DNA of 21,461 nt, from contig JAITXK010000129.1 of assembly GCA_031284765.1 (NCBI GenBank), positions 1-21,461 of the forward strand. Reading direction: 5' to 3'. Under the pieces are notes generated by a model, which ran no database searches, was not told the origin of the DNA, and was given only the letters and a program-made list of their open reading frames with translations. The stretch is from Candidatus Symbiothrix sp. (GTDB lineage Bacteria > Bacteroidota > Bacteroidia > Bacteroidales > Azobacteroidaceae). Shown piece after piece: positions 6,234 through 14,212 of this stretch. Made by a program: the position numbers and the translations under genes. Positions within the stretch are counted from its first letter, which is position 1. Every line of letters starts with the position of its first letter.

Positions 6234-8555
6234 ATGAATAATTTTAAGCAAAAATATTTTCTGCTCGCCCTCATAGGAACTACTCTTTGTGCCTGCAAAG
6301 CAACGAAATTTGTCCCCGAAGGCGAATATCTGCTGGATAAAGTAAGCATTGATTCCGATGTCCCCGGCTATAAAAGCAGCGAACTGAAGCCGTATTTGAA
6401 GCAACAGCCTAATCTTAAAATGTTTGGGCTGTTCAAAACAATGTCGTGGATATATAATCTGTCCGGCAAAAAAAATACCGGTTTGAACCGGTTTATTCGA
6501 AAGATCGGCGAAGAGCCGGTGATTTTCGATCCTTATTTAGCCGATAAAACCGAATATGAACTGAAAAAGTTTTTCGTCAACATGGGTTATATCCATGCGG
6601 AAGTATTTTCCGATACCTTGTCCCGCGACAAAAAAAAGCAAATTATTTACCACATTCGCGGCAATGAACCTTACCGCATCCGTCGGTTTACGACTTCTAT
6701 CCAAGATTCACTGCTGCATCACGAATTGTATGGCGGGCCGAATGACGAACCGCTGCAACGTGTGGCGGGAGAAGCGGCTTCCCTGCGAATTCCGCTCGTC
6801 AAGGACAGTTTATTGTTTGACCGCAATTTATTGGATTCCGAGCGTGGACGTTTGTCCGAACTGCTCCAAAACCGCGGATATTATGCCTTTTCCAAAGAGA
6901 ATATTGTTTATGATGCCGATAGTGCACTGAATGCATATTCGGTGGATTTAAATTTGAAATTACGTCCGCTCAATGACAGCGTAATCAACCTGTCCAACCA
7001 GAAATTTTATTACGATCAGGTTTCCCTCTATTTGGATTACGATCCGCTGACCATTACCCATTTGAAGGAATATCCTAAAAAAGACAGTATTCAAACCAAA
7101 GCTTATACCATTTATTATATGGGGAAACGCCCTTCGCTCAAACCCTCTGTTTTACTCAATAATTGTTTTATTACACCCGGACAAGCTTATTCACGGATGA
7201 ATGAAGATTGGACTTATTCGTCTTTTTCGAGTCTGCGGGCGCTCAATAATATTCATATTCAGTTTGACGAAAAATTCCGGAACGATTCGGCTCTACTGGA
7301 TGTTTCAATCGTATCGATACCTGCCCGTAAACAGGCGATTTCTTTTTCTGTAGAAGGCACAAACACGGCAGGCGATCTGGGTGTGGCTGCATCTGCCAAT
7401 TATATGCACCGCAATTTATTCCACGGTTCGGAAACCTTTAATTTCCGCTTGAGAGGCGCATACGAGGCCATGAGTAATTTTTCCAATCCTTACCTGGAAT
7501 TTGGTGGAGAAGCTTCGATTTACAAACCCAAAATTGTGGCTCCCTTTATCAACCATTCTTTTTTGCGGAAAATGCGGACTTCTACCGAATTATTCCTAAG
7601 CTATAATTATCAAACGCGTCCCGAATACGACCGCACTTTATTGTCGGGCGGATTGCGTTACAAAGGACAGGGAAGGCAAAAATCGGCAGCACATCATCAA
7701 TTCGATATCTTGAATGTGGATTATGTTTATCTTCCACGGAAAGATAGTGTGTTTATGAATAAATTGCCTGCCAATGCGCAGTATTTTGGCTATACCGATC
7801 AGTTCATAGTGGGTATGAGCTATACCTATTACCGCTCGACTTTTGAAACGGCGAAACAGCTAAAAGATGCATATTCGTTTCGCTTTTCGTTGGAATCAAC
7901 AGGAAATGCCTTGTACGGTTTGAGCGTGCTGTTCGACCAGGTCAAGAATAACAGAGGTTCTTATCTGTTATTGAACACGCCTTTTGCCCAGTTCGTCAAA
8001 GGCGATATTGATTACACCAATAACATGGTGATTGATTCGCATAATTCGCTTGCCTGGCGTATTGGTGGTGGTATGGGTATTCCGTATGGCAATTCGCAAA
8101 TCCTGCCTTTTGAAAAGCGGTATTATTCAGGAGGGGCAAACAGTGTGCGTGCGTGGTCGGTCCGGGAATTGGGTCCCGGTGCGTATGTACCCCGTGCGTC
8201 GACTACATTTTATCATCAAACGGGAGATGTGAAATTGAATTTCAACATAGAATATCGCAGTCATTTTTTCTGGAAATTGGAAGCGGCAGCCTTTATTGAT
8301 GCGGGAAATATTTGGACGATCAAGGATTATGAGGGACAAGAAGGCGGAAAATTCCGTTTTGATTCTTTTTATAAGGAATTGGCCGTCGGCTATGGCTTGG
8401 GCTTGCGCCTGGATTTTGATTATTTCCTGATTCGTTTCGACTGCGGCGAGAAAGCCTATAATCCGGCAAAACAGGGCAAAGAGCGATGGACCATTTTGCA
8501 TCCGAATTTCGGAGAGAATTTTGCCTGGCATATTGCCGTTGGGTATCCATTTTAA
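6234..8555 (+). CDS. tamL: Outer-membrane assembly lipoprotein TamL (BamA/TamA-like)
   Basis: TamL is the Bacteroidetes counterpart of TamA, an Omp85-family barrel that works with TamB in the translocation and assembly module. From the ATG it has 773 residues. A lipoprotein signal ends in TLCAC, with C21 the likely lipidated cysteine, followed by TKFVPEGEYLLDKV, typical of this family. POTRA-like repeats fill about residues 25-390, and the C-terminal half is a BamA-like barrel ending in phenylalanine (GYPF), the usual outer-membrane insertion signal. An upstream in-frame TTG at 6222 lies inside the -7 promoter element and would spoil the signal peptide, so the ATG at 6234 is chosen. No tamB gene is next to it. 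The 3' end overlaps the convergent hypothetical gene by four bases. Confidence 0.92.
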   Translation: MNNFKQKYFLLALIGTTLCACKATKFVPEGEYLLDKVSIDSDVPGYKSSELKPYLKQQPNLKMFGLFKTMSWIYNLSGKKNTGLNRFIRKIGEEPVIFDPYLADKTEYELKKFFVNMGYIHAEVFSDTLSRDKKKQIIYHIRGNEPYRIRRFTTSIQDSLLHHELYGGPNDEPLQRVAGEAASLRIPLVKDSLLFDRNLLDSERGRLSELLQNRGYYAFSKENIVYDADSALNAYSVDLNLKLRPLNDSVINLSNQKFYYDQVSLYLDYDPLTITHLKEYPKKDSIQTKAYTIYYMGKRPSLKPSVLLNNCFITPGQAYSRMNEDWTYSSFSSLRALNNIHIQFDEKFRNDSALLDVSIVSIPARKQAISFSVEGTNTAGDLGVAASANYMHRNLFHGSETFNFRLRGAYEAMSNFSNPYLEFGGEASIYKPKIVAPFINHSFLRKMRTSTELFLSYNYQTRPEYDRTLLSGGLRYKGQGRQKSAAHHQFDILNVDYVYLPRKDSVFMNKLPANAQYFGYTDQFIVGMSYTYYRSTFETAKQLKDAYSFRFSLESTGNALYGLSVLFDQVKNNRGSYLLLNTPFAQFVKGDIDYTNNMVIDSHNSLAWRIGGGMGIPYGNSQILPFEKRYYSGGANSVRAWSVRELGPGAYVPRASTTFYHQTGDVKLNFNIEYRSHFFWKLEAAAFIDAGNIWTIKDYEGQEGGKFRFDSFYKELAVGYGLGLRLDFDYFLIRFDCGEKAYNPAKQGKERWTILHPNFGENFAWHIAVGYPF

Positions 8556-9277
8556 CGATTTCGCCCCAACTCCCGGTCAATATCTTTCTGGTCGAAACGC
8601 TTGACATTCGTAATGATGAAATTGGAATTGATAAAGTTGCCGTATTCGTTACATTCGTTGATGGCATCTTCCAGCATTTGTCTTATACCTTCCTGTAAAT
8701 TAATTAGAAAAACTAAATAGAAATAATTTTCTTCCACGCAGATTTCTTCCAGTTCGCCTTGATATTTGTGAATGAAAAAGGGAATTTCTTTCTCAATCAA
8801 TTTGCGCTGGTAATTGAGAAACGGCAGTAACGATTTGGATTGAAAAAAAGCATAAAACCGCAATTTATTGCCGTTTCCGCCTAAACCGGTGGAAATAAAG
8901 ACTTGCTTTTCCTCGGAAAATTCGGATTCCAAGGTAATTCTTGCCTGCAATAAAGCCATTGATATCCAATCTTTTAAATCAGGTTCACGGCCTTGTTTGC
9001 TGTATTCTTCCAAGGTACGGAAAGCTTTGACATCTCCCGAAATGGCCAAAACAGTTAAGGCATATCGTTTTTCGTTTATCGTGGCTTCGGGGGAGAGGAG
9101 TGTTTCGATTTGTTCATCGACTGATTCTTCTTCGCTTTGCCTGCGCACTTTTTCCGAATAACGGAAATATTCCATTTGCTTTTCTACCGGAACAGTGGTT
9201 TCCAGTACACGCAAATTATCACCCAACTCATTCAGAGATTGTTGAAAATGATCGAATATGTCACTACCTTTTTCCAT
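8552..9277 (-). CDS. Conserved Bacteroidetes protein of unknown function
   Basis: The 241-residue product has no signal peptide or membrane segment and should be cytosolic. It is highly charged and looks mostly alpha-helical at the N-terminus (about 1-120), followed by a block containing FISTGLGGNGNKLRFYAFF (about 147-165) that I recognise as conserved among Bacteroidetes hypothetical proteins; the C-terminal third is also charged. I do not recognise a function. It is the last gene of the lysA operon: its ATG lies inside the end of the glycosyltransferase gene, with a 14-base overlap (9264-9277), so translation is probably coupled. Its stop codon overlaps that of tamL within a shared TTAA. 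The operon position suggests a partner of the glycosyltransferase, but this is inference from context only. Confidence 0.8.
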   Translation of the reverse strand: MEKGSDIFDHFQQSLNELGDNLRVLETTVPVEKQMEYFRYSEKVRRQSEEESVDEQIETLLSPEATINEKRYALTVLAISGDVKAFRTLEEYSKQGREPDLKDWISMALLQARITLESEFSEEKQVFISTGLGGNGNKLRFYAFFQSKSLLPFLNYQRKLIEKEIPFFIHKYQGELEEICVEENYFYLVFLINLQEGIRQMLEDAINECNEYGNFINSNFIITNVKRFDQKDIDRELGRNR

Positions 9278-10454
9278 ACAGCCAATGATTATCCTTTTTC
9301 CCTTTCAATATTTCATAAAAATAAAAATATCCGTTCACGAAAGGCTGGATAAAATCAAAGAATGGTAAAGTGAACCAGAATTTGGGCAAATGCAAGGTGT
9401 AAGCCGTTCGGTTAATGATGAAAAATTGCGTAGTCCAACGGAGCAGCAAGCTGGCTGCGGCACTTCCAATGATGATCCATCCGGAAAGAGAATACACAGG
9501 AATACTAAAAATAAGCGCAGCAACGAAAGAGACCCAAAAAGCGATTCGGCTAAAATATTCTGTCCGCCACAAAAAACGCGGAAATTTTTTATAAAAAGGA
9601 TTGGAAACAGCATGGCGAATTTTGTATTCTTTCCACATCCAATACGTTTCCATATCCACCAAGACCATGCTTTCGGATGACATTTCAATCGAAACATTCT
9701 CTCTACTTGCGTTCTCACTGACCAATAAATCGTCTTCTCCCGCATCAATAAAATGATATTTGGAAAAACTTTTCTGCTGTAAAAAAACGGCTTTGTTATA
9801 GCCTAAATTCCGTCCGTTTCCCATATAAGGACTTCTATACAAGGCCAAAGACATCATTTGCAGATTGGTAATGAAATAATCGTAGGCGGCATAGCGCGAG
9901 GGATATTTTTCCAATGCGCTGAAACCCAAAACAATCTTCTTCTGATCTTCCGATTGTTTTTTGTTGATGAAATGACGGGCCATATTCCGCAACCAATTCG
10001 AGCTGACCGGGTGGCAGTTGGCTTCCAAAAACAATAAGGAATCGTATTGGGCGGCCTTGATGCCTATGGTTAGGGCTACTTTTTTGCGGCTGACGTTACG
10101 ACTTTTCCCGGGCAGGAAAGTGATGTATAAATGTTTGTATTGCACAGCTAACCGTTTCAATACATGTTCCGTATCGTCATTGGAATCTTCATTGACCACA
10201 ATTACCTCGAACCGGGGATAGTTTTGCTCCAAAACGGAAGGAAGATAGGTTTCCAGATTAACCGCTTCGTTCCGTGCATAAATAATGACCGAAACGGGCG
10301 GGTGCCAGTCAGGGTGCTTTATCAAGCCTTTTCGAACGGCCAATTGATGATAATAGGGTTTGGCCAAGAATATCCAATAGAACAGCAATTGGATCAGCAA
10401 GCAAGTGCCCAAGCCCAAAAGTAAATTAATTTCAATCGTATCAAGAATTATCAT
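9264..10454 (-). CDS. Membrane-bound family 2 glycosyltransferase
   Basis: This 396-residue enzyme is a GT2-fold glycosyltransferase anchored in the inner membrane, with the active domain facing the cytoplasm. It has an N-terminal membrane segment (about 9-30), the GT-A start VSVIIYARNE (54-63), an acidic loop VNEDSNDD (87-94), the acceptor-site motif GEDDL (239-243), and two or three C-terminal membrane segments (about 300-365). The position that normally carries a metal-binding DxD or ExD reads EAN (144-146, in LFLEANCHP), so the second acidic residue is asparagine. Donor and acceptor sugars cannot be told; an envelope polysaccharide or glycolipid is likely. It overlaps lysA by four bases (ATGA) and the hypothetical gene by 14, so all three probably form one operon. 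Family assignment is firm, substrate unknown. Confidence 0.88.
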   Translation of the reverse strand: MIILDTIEINLLLGLGTCLLIQLLFYWIFLAKPYYHQLAVRKGLIKHPDWHPPVSVIIYARNEAVNLETYLPSVLEQNYPRFEVIVVNEDSNDDTEHVLKRLAVQYKHLYITFLPGKSRNVSRKKVALTIGIKAAQYDSLLFLEANCHPVSSNWLRNMARHFINKKQSEDQKKIVLGFSALEKYPSRYAAYDYFITNLQMMSLALYRSPYMGNGRNLGYNKAVFLQQKSFSKYHFIDAGEDDLLVSENASRENVSIEMSSESMVLVDMETYWMWKEYKIRHAVSNPFYKKFPRFLWRTEYFSRIAFWVSFVAALIFSIPVYSLSGWIIIGSAAASLLLRWTTQFFIINRTAYTLHLPKFWFTLPFFDFIQPFVNGYFYFYEILKGKKDNHWLYGKR

Positions 10455-11608
10455 AATTTATCTGAAAAATAAGATTCAGGCAATTGCCTGCAATTGTATT
10501 GCGAAGCCATTATTTCGCCGTAAGCGCCAGCTGAACGAAGGGCAATCCAATCGCCCCTGTGCGTTTTGTTCAACTCGATTTGTTTGGCGAAGCAGTCCGA
10601 GGATTCACAAATCGGACCGACTACATCGTAAGTTTCTCCCGCTTCATCGGAACTCAAATTCTCAATTTTATGGTAAGCGTCGTATAAGGCGGGACGAATC
10701 AATTCTGTAAAACCGGCATCCAAGATTGCGAATTTTTTCACGCTGCCTTCTTTCACATACAGCACTTTAGAAATCAACGATCCACATTGACCAACCACTG
10801 AACGCCCGGGTTCAAAATGAATTTGCTGGTGGGGCAAAGCCGGGAAATGCGTATGGAAGATTTCAAAATAGTGTTTGAAGTCGGGTATGGGTTTGCCATC
10901 GGGATTTTCATAATCAATGCCTAAACCGCCTCCAAAATTGATGTTTTCGACTTGGATATTGCGTTTGGTTAATTGTTGCTGCAATTCGGCCACTCGTTCG
11001 CATAATACTTTGAAAGGTTTTAAATCAGTCAGTTGCGAGCCGATATGAAAATGCAAACCGATTAATCGAACGGAAGTCAACGCGGGCAAACGGTCCAACA
11101 CTTTATCCAGTTGGTCGAGATTGATACCGAATTTATTTTCTTTCGTCCCCGTGGTAATGTGATGATGGGTATGCGCGTCGATTTCGGGATTGATACGCAA
11201 AGCCACTTGCGCCGTTTGGCCTTTTTTAGCGGCCAATGCATGAATCACTTCCAATTCGGGAATTGATTCGGTATTGAAACAGAAAATACGATTGTCCAAA
11301 CCCAGTTCAATTTCCCAATCGGCTTTGCCTACACCTGCAAAAACGATTTTTTCCGCAGGAAAACCTGCATTCAGGGCAGCTTGGATTTCTCCGCCGCTCA
11401 CGCAATCGACACCTAAACCGTATTCATTAATAATACTTAAAATCCGCGGATTGGCATTGGCTTTTACTGCATAATGAATATGGTAGTGATACTTCGAGGC
11501 TTCCGCAACAATTATTTGCAATGTTTCGCGCAATAACGTTGTGTTGTAGTAATAAAAGGGTGTTCGCAACACTTGAAATTTTGTTACAGGGAAAATACCT
11601 TTTGTCAT
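10451..11608 (-). CDS. lysA: Diaminopimelate decarboxylase LysA
   Basis: LysA removes carbon dioxide from meso-diaminopimelate to form L-lysine, the last step of the DAP pathway, using pyridoxal phosphate. The 385-residue protein is a type III fold decarboxylase. K49 in YAVKAN binds PLP, HFHIGSQ (186-192) and GGGLGIDY (226-233) hold the phosphate region, EPGRS is at 266-270, and GPICESSDCF (331-340) carries the conserved cysteine of the second subunit's contribution. The GPICESSD motif favours the DAP enzyme over ornithine/arginine decarboxylases. The start ATG at 11606-11608 follows a TATCTTTG element by 28 bases. It is the first gene of the operon with the glycosyltransferase and the hypothetical protein. 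No lysine riboswitch fits in the 105-base upstream gap. Confidence 0.97.
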   Translation of the reverse strand: MTKGIFPVTKFQVLRTPFYYYNTTLLRETLQIIVAEASKYHYHIHYAVKANANPRILSIINEYGLGVDCVSGGEIQAALNAGFPAEKIVFAGVGKADWEIELGLDNRIFCFNTESIPELEVIHALAAKKGQTAQVALRINPEIDAHTHHHITTGTKENKFGINLDQLDKVLDRLPALTSVRLIGLHFHIGSQLTDLKPFKVLCERVAELQQQLTKRNIQVENINFGGGLGIDYENPDGKPIPDFKHYFEIFHTHFPALPHQQIHFEPGRSVVGQCGSLISKVLYVKEGSVKKFAILDAGFTELIRPALYDAYHKIENLSSDEAGETYDVVGPICESSDCFAKQIELNKTHRGDWIALRSAGAYGEIMASQYNCRQLPESYFSDKL

Positions 11609-11636
11609 GTAATCATTTCTTTTATAAATACAGGTG

Positions 11637-11644
11637 CAAAGATA
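11637..11644 (-). promoter_or_regulatory. lysA: -7 promoter element of the lysA operon, TATCTTTG
   Basis: On the minus strand TATCTTTG matches TAnnTTTG exactly and ends 28 bases before the lysA ATG. Nineteen bases upstream the sequence is TTTA rather than TTTG, a one-base departure from the -33 consensus. It would serve lysA, the glycosyltransferase and the hypothetical gene together. Confidence 0.55.
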
Positions 11645-11682
11645 ATTAAAAAAAGCGAACAGATAAAATGAAAAATAATTAT

Positions 11683-11690
11683 TACTTTTG
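11683..11690 (+). promoter_or_regulatory. -7 promoter element of the barrel gene, TACTTTTG
   Basis: TACTTTTG matches TAnnTTTG and ends 23 bases before the ATG at 11714. No TTTG is seen at the -33 distance. It is divergent from the lysA element 39 bases away, so the two promoters share upstream DNA. Confidence 0.5.
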
Positions 11691-11713
11691 CCGAAACTTA
11701 TTTATTCAGATAA

Positions 11714-13312
11714 ATGAAACGAATTTACATAGCTGGATGTTTTTTGTGCCTTGCTTTTTACCTGCAGGCACAAACCGAAGAAGGAAAACTGCAACGCGAA
11801 CTGACAGTCGAAAAAGAATACAATCCCAGTTTACGCGATGCCAATAAAATCAATGAATTGCCGGACATAAAAACTCCGGAAGCGCCAAAAACAAGTGTCG
11901 ATTATTCCAATTACACCTTGGATTGTTTGATACCTCCTTATTTTCAACCGTTTAAGGCAAAAACCTATTATTCCGATTTTGCTACTTCAAAGAAGCGCGG
12001 GTATTTGGATATCAACATAGGTACCTTATTTAATAAAAATGCAGATGCCGGTTATCAAATCCTTCGTTCGGAAAAAGACCGCCTGAGTGTTTTCGGTTCG
12101 TACCGGTCGAGCAATAGTAAAGTGCACTCCTTGCAGGATGATGCGAAAGAGCGGATGAAAATCAGCGATAATGCGTTGGGAGTGGATTTTTGGCATCGCT
12201 TCAAGAAAGCAGCTTTGTCGGCGGATGCACAATATGTTTATTCGGGATTTAATGATTACGGATTTGGTTTACTTACCGATTCTACACCGAACGATAGAGT
12301 GAATCAACGATTTCAAACCCACCTGGGTCTTCAATCGGTAAATAATGAAAGAATCCATTACCAAACCAATTTGTCATATACCTTATTTACACAGGAATAC
12401 CAGCCAATAGATAAAAAGTTGTCCGGCACAGAAAATCGCCTGATGGCCGATGGGAATCTTTTTACCGACTTTATGGGGATAGCCGCTTCTGTAAAAACCT
12501 ATTTCCATCCGCATAATAATATGAATTATGCAAGCTTATCGGCTCAACCGTATTTGTTGTTCGAAGGCGATGAGTGGAATGCCCACACAGGCCTAACTTT
12601 GAGCAGACAGGTTGGAGGAGTGGACGAGTTCCTGGTTTCTCCGGATATCCGGTTCAACTGGCGCCCAAGTGATGCAGTCCTATTTTATTGCTCGGCTTTG
12701 GGAGGCATACAAGACAACAGCCAATATAACAGTCGCATTGAAAATCGCTATATCAGTCCTCTTTACCGCATTCGAGATTCCCAAAGTCCCTTTGACGGAA
12801 CGGTGGGTATTCAATTTTCTCCTGTTGCAAATCTAAGTATTGATGTATTCAGTGGTTATCAATGGTTGAAAGACGCACATTTTTATCTCTTGAACGATTC
12901 TGCCGGAACAATCCCTCAGTACGCAAATGCTCAGAAATTCAAGTTGGGTGGTTTGTTCGCATACCATTACAGGGATATTGCAGACTTTGGATTGCAATGG
13001 ACTTATTCTCATTGGAATATAGAAGAAACAGCCGTGAAAGCATGGAATCAGCCGGCTTTTGCAGCGGTTTTCAACGCAGGGTTCCAATTACCTGTCATTC
13101 CTTTTCGCACGGATTTAATGTATCATTTGGAAACAGGAAGAATTAACATGAAAAATATTCATGCAGTGGATATAACAGGAACATATACGCTTAATGAAAT
13201 CCTGTCGCTCTATTTAAAAGTGAATAATGTATTGAATCAACACTATGAGCTTTGGTATGGGTATCCGGCACAAGCTTGTCATATTCTTTTTGGGGGGAGT
13301 TTGAAGTTTTAA
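11714..13312 (+). CDS. Outer-membrane beta-barrel, TonB-receptor-like without a plug
   Basis: The 532-residue product has a Sec signal peptide (about 1-19, cleaved in YLQA-QTEE, leaving an N-terminal glutamine as is common in this phylum). After a short, proline- and charge-rich stretch (about 20-75) the rest alternates aromatic and polar residues like beta-barrel strands and ends FGGSLKF, a C-terminal phenylalanine barrel signal. Such proteins are often labelled TonB-dependent receptors in Bacteroidetes, but there is no plug domain, TonB box or carboxypeptidase-like N-domain here, and the length is well short of a true receptor. Substrate or role is unknown; the N-terminal LTVEKEYNPSLRDANKI is likely a conserved family feature. 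It stands alone, divergent from lysA, and ends in a GC hairpin spanning its stop codon. Confidence 0.8.
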   Translation: MKRIYIAGCFLCLAFYLQAQTEEGKLQRELTVEKEYNPSLRDANKINELPDIKTPEAPKTSVDYSNYTLDCLIPPYFQPFKAKTYYSDFATSKKRGYLDINIGTLFNKNADAGYQILRSEKDRLSVFGSYRSSNSKVHSLQDDAKERMKISDNALGVDFWHRFKKAALSADAQYVYSGFNDYGFGLLTDSTPNDRVNQRFQTHLGLQSVNNERIHYQTNLSYTLFTQEYQPIDKKLSGTENRLMADGNLFTDFMGIAASVKTYFHPHNNMNYASLSAQPYLLFEGDEWNAHTGLTLSRQVGGVDEFLVSPDIRFNWRPSDAVLFYCSALGGIQDNSQYNSRIENRYISPLYRIRDSQSPFDGTVGIQFSPVANLSIDVFSGYQWLKDAHFYLLNDSAGTIPQYANAQKFKLGGLFAYHYRDIADFGLQWTYSHWNIEETAVKAWNQPAFAAVFNAGFQLPVIPFRTDLMYHLETGRINMKNIHAVDITGTYTLNEILSLYLKVNNVLNQHYELWYGYPAQACHILFGGSLKF

Positions 13313-13337
13313 CCCCCCGGGGTCTTCATCCCTTTTT
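13292..13337 (+). terminator. Possible terminator at the end of the barrel gene
   Basis: A six-G run (13292-13297) inside the last codons can pair with a six-C run (13313-13318) just after the stop, with a 15-base loop. Directly behind it GGGG-TCTTCA-TCCC (13319-13332) forms a second short stem followed by five T (13333-13337). The second stem plus T run resembles a weak intrinsic terminator for plus-strand transcripts; the two stems could also compete. Confidence 0.4.
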
Positions 13338-13354
13338 CCAATAAACCATTCTTA

Positions 13355-14206
13355 TTATTCTACACCGGCCAATTCCGAATCGATCAAAATCCGTCCGCAA
13401 TGCTCGCAAACAATGGTTTTTTTACGAAGTTTGATGTCCATTTGCCGTTGGGGAGGAATCTTGTTGAAACAACCGCCACAAGCATCGCGCTGAATGGTAA
13501 CAATGCCCAAACCGTTGCGGGCGCTTTTACGGATGCGTTTGAATGAAGCCAATAAGCGCGGTTCAATGGTTGCTTCGAGTTGTTTGGCTTTTTCGCGCAA
13601 TTGCTCTTCCTGAATTTTGGTTTCGGAAACAATTTCCGTCAATTCTTCTTTTTTGGATTTCAAGTCGATTTTGCGGTCATCATAAAACGTTTTGCACTTT
13701 TGGATTTCTTCGGTCAACAACTTGACATCAGCCGTAAATTCGCGAATACGTTTTTCGGCCAATTCGATTTCCAAGCCTTGATATTCGATTTCTTTGGAAA
13801 GACTGTCAAATTCACGGTTGTTACGCACATTGTCCAATTGCGTTTTATATTTTTCTACCAAATTTGTTGAATCCGTAATTTTAATGCGTTGTTGTCCGAC
13901 GGTATTTTCCAATTCCTTCAAATCCGCCTGAAAATTATGGATACGCGTTTGCAGACCAGCTACTTCGTCTTCCAAATCCTGTACTTCATACGGCAGTTCA
14001 CCGCGAAGTGTTTTGATTTTATCAATTTCCGACAACATCAATTGCAAGCTGTACAGATTTTTCAGTTTTTGTTCAATGGATAAATCGGTTGTCTCCGATT
14101 TATCTTTAGGACGAACGCCCGTTTTAGGGCTTTCAGGCGCTGTTTGTTCGACAGCTTTTTTCTTTTTTTGCTCCTTTTGTTCCGCTGATTGTTCTTTTTT
14201 TGCCAT
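13355..14206 (-). CDS. Coiled-coil protein with C4 zinc ribbon
   Basis: The 283-residue protein has a lysine-, glutamate- and proline-rich disordered start (about 1-40), a long heptad-like coiled coil (about 45-225) and a C-terminal zinc ribbon with C243, C246, C267 and C270 (CGGC...CEHC). This matches the C4-type zinc-ribbon family (PF02591, zf-RING_7) that often has a coiled-coil hairpin before the ribbon; homologues have been linked to nucleic acid or ribosome functions, but the role here is not established. No signal peptide is seen, so it is cytosolic. It lies 6 bases downstream of the Nif3-family gene and is probably translated from the same mRNA; this pair is a familiar arrangement in Bacteroidetes. 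The N-terminal charged extension may be lineage-specific. Confidence 0.9.
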   Translation of the reverse strand: MAKKEQSAEQKEQKKKKAVEQTAPESPKTGVRPKDKSETTDLSIEQKLKNLYSLQLMLSEIDKIKTLRGELPYEVQDLEDEVAGLQTRIHNFQADLKELENTVGQQRIKITDSTNLVEKYKTQLDNVRNNREFDSLSKEIEYQGLEIELAEKRIREFTADVKLLTEEIQKCKTFYDDRKIDLKSKKEELTEIVSETKIQEEQLREKAKQLEATIEPRLLASFKRIRKSARNGLGIVTIQRDACGGCFNKIPPQRQMDIKLRKKTIVCEHCGRILIDSELAGVE

Positions 14207-14212
14207 ATTGAA

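Noticed and set aside
11609..11713. Lysine riboswitch before lysA
   Set aside because: The gap is 105 bases, holds two divergent promoters, and is too short for a lysine aptamer on the lysA leader.
11731..11740. Lipobox-like IAGC near the start of the barrel protein
   Set aside because: The cysteine is residue 9, leaving too short a hydrophobic region; the later A-x-A-like site at residue 19 fits a normal signal peptide.
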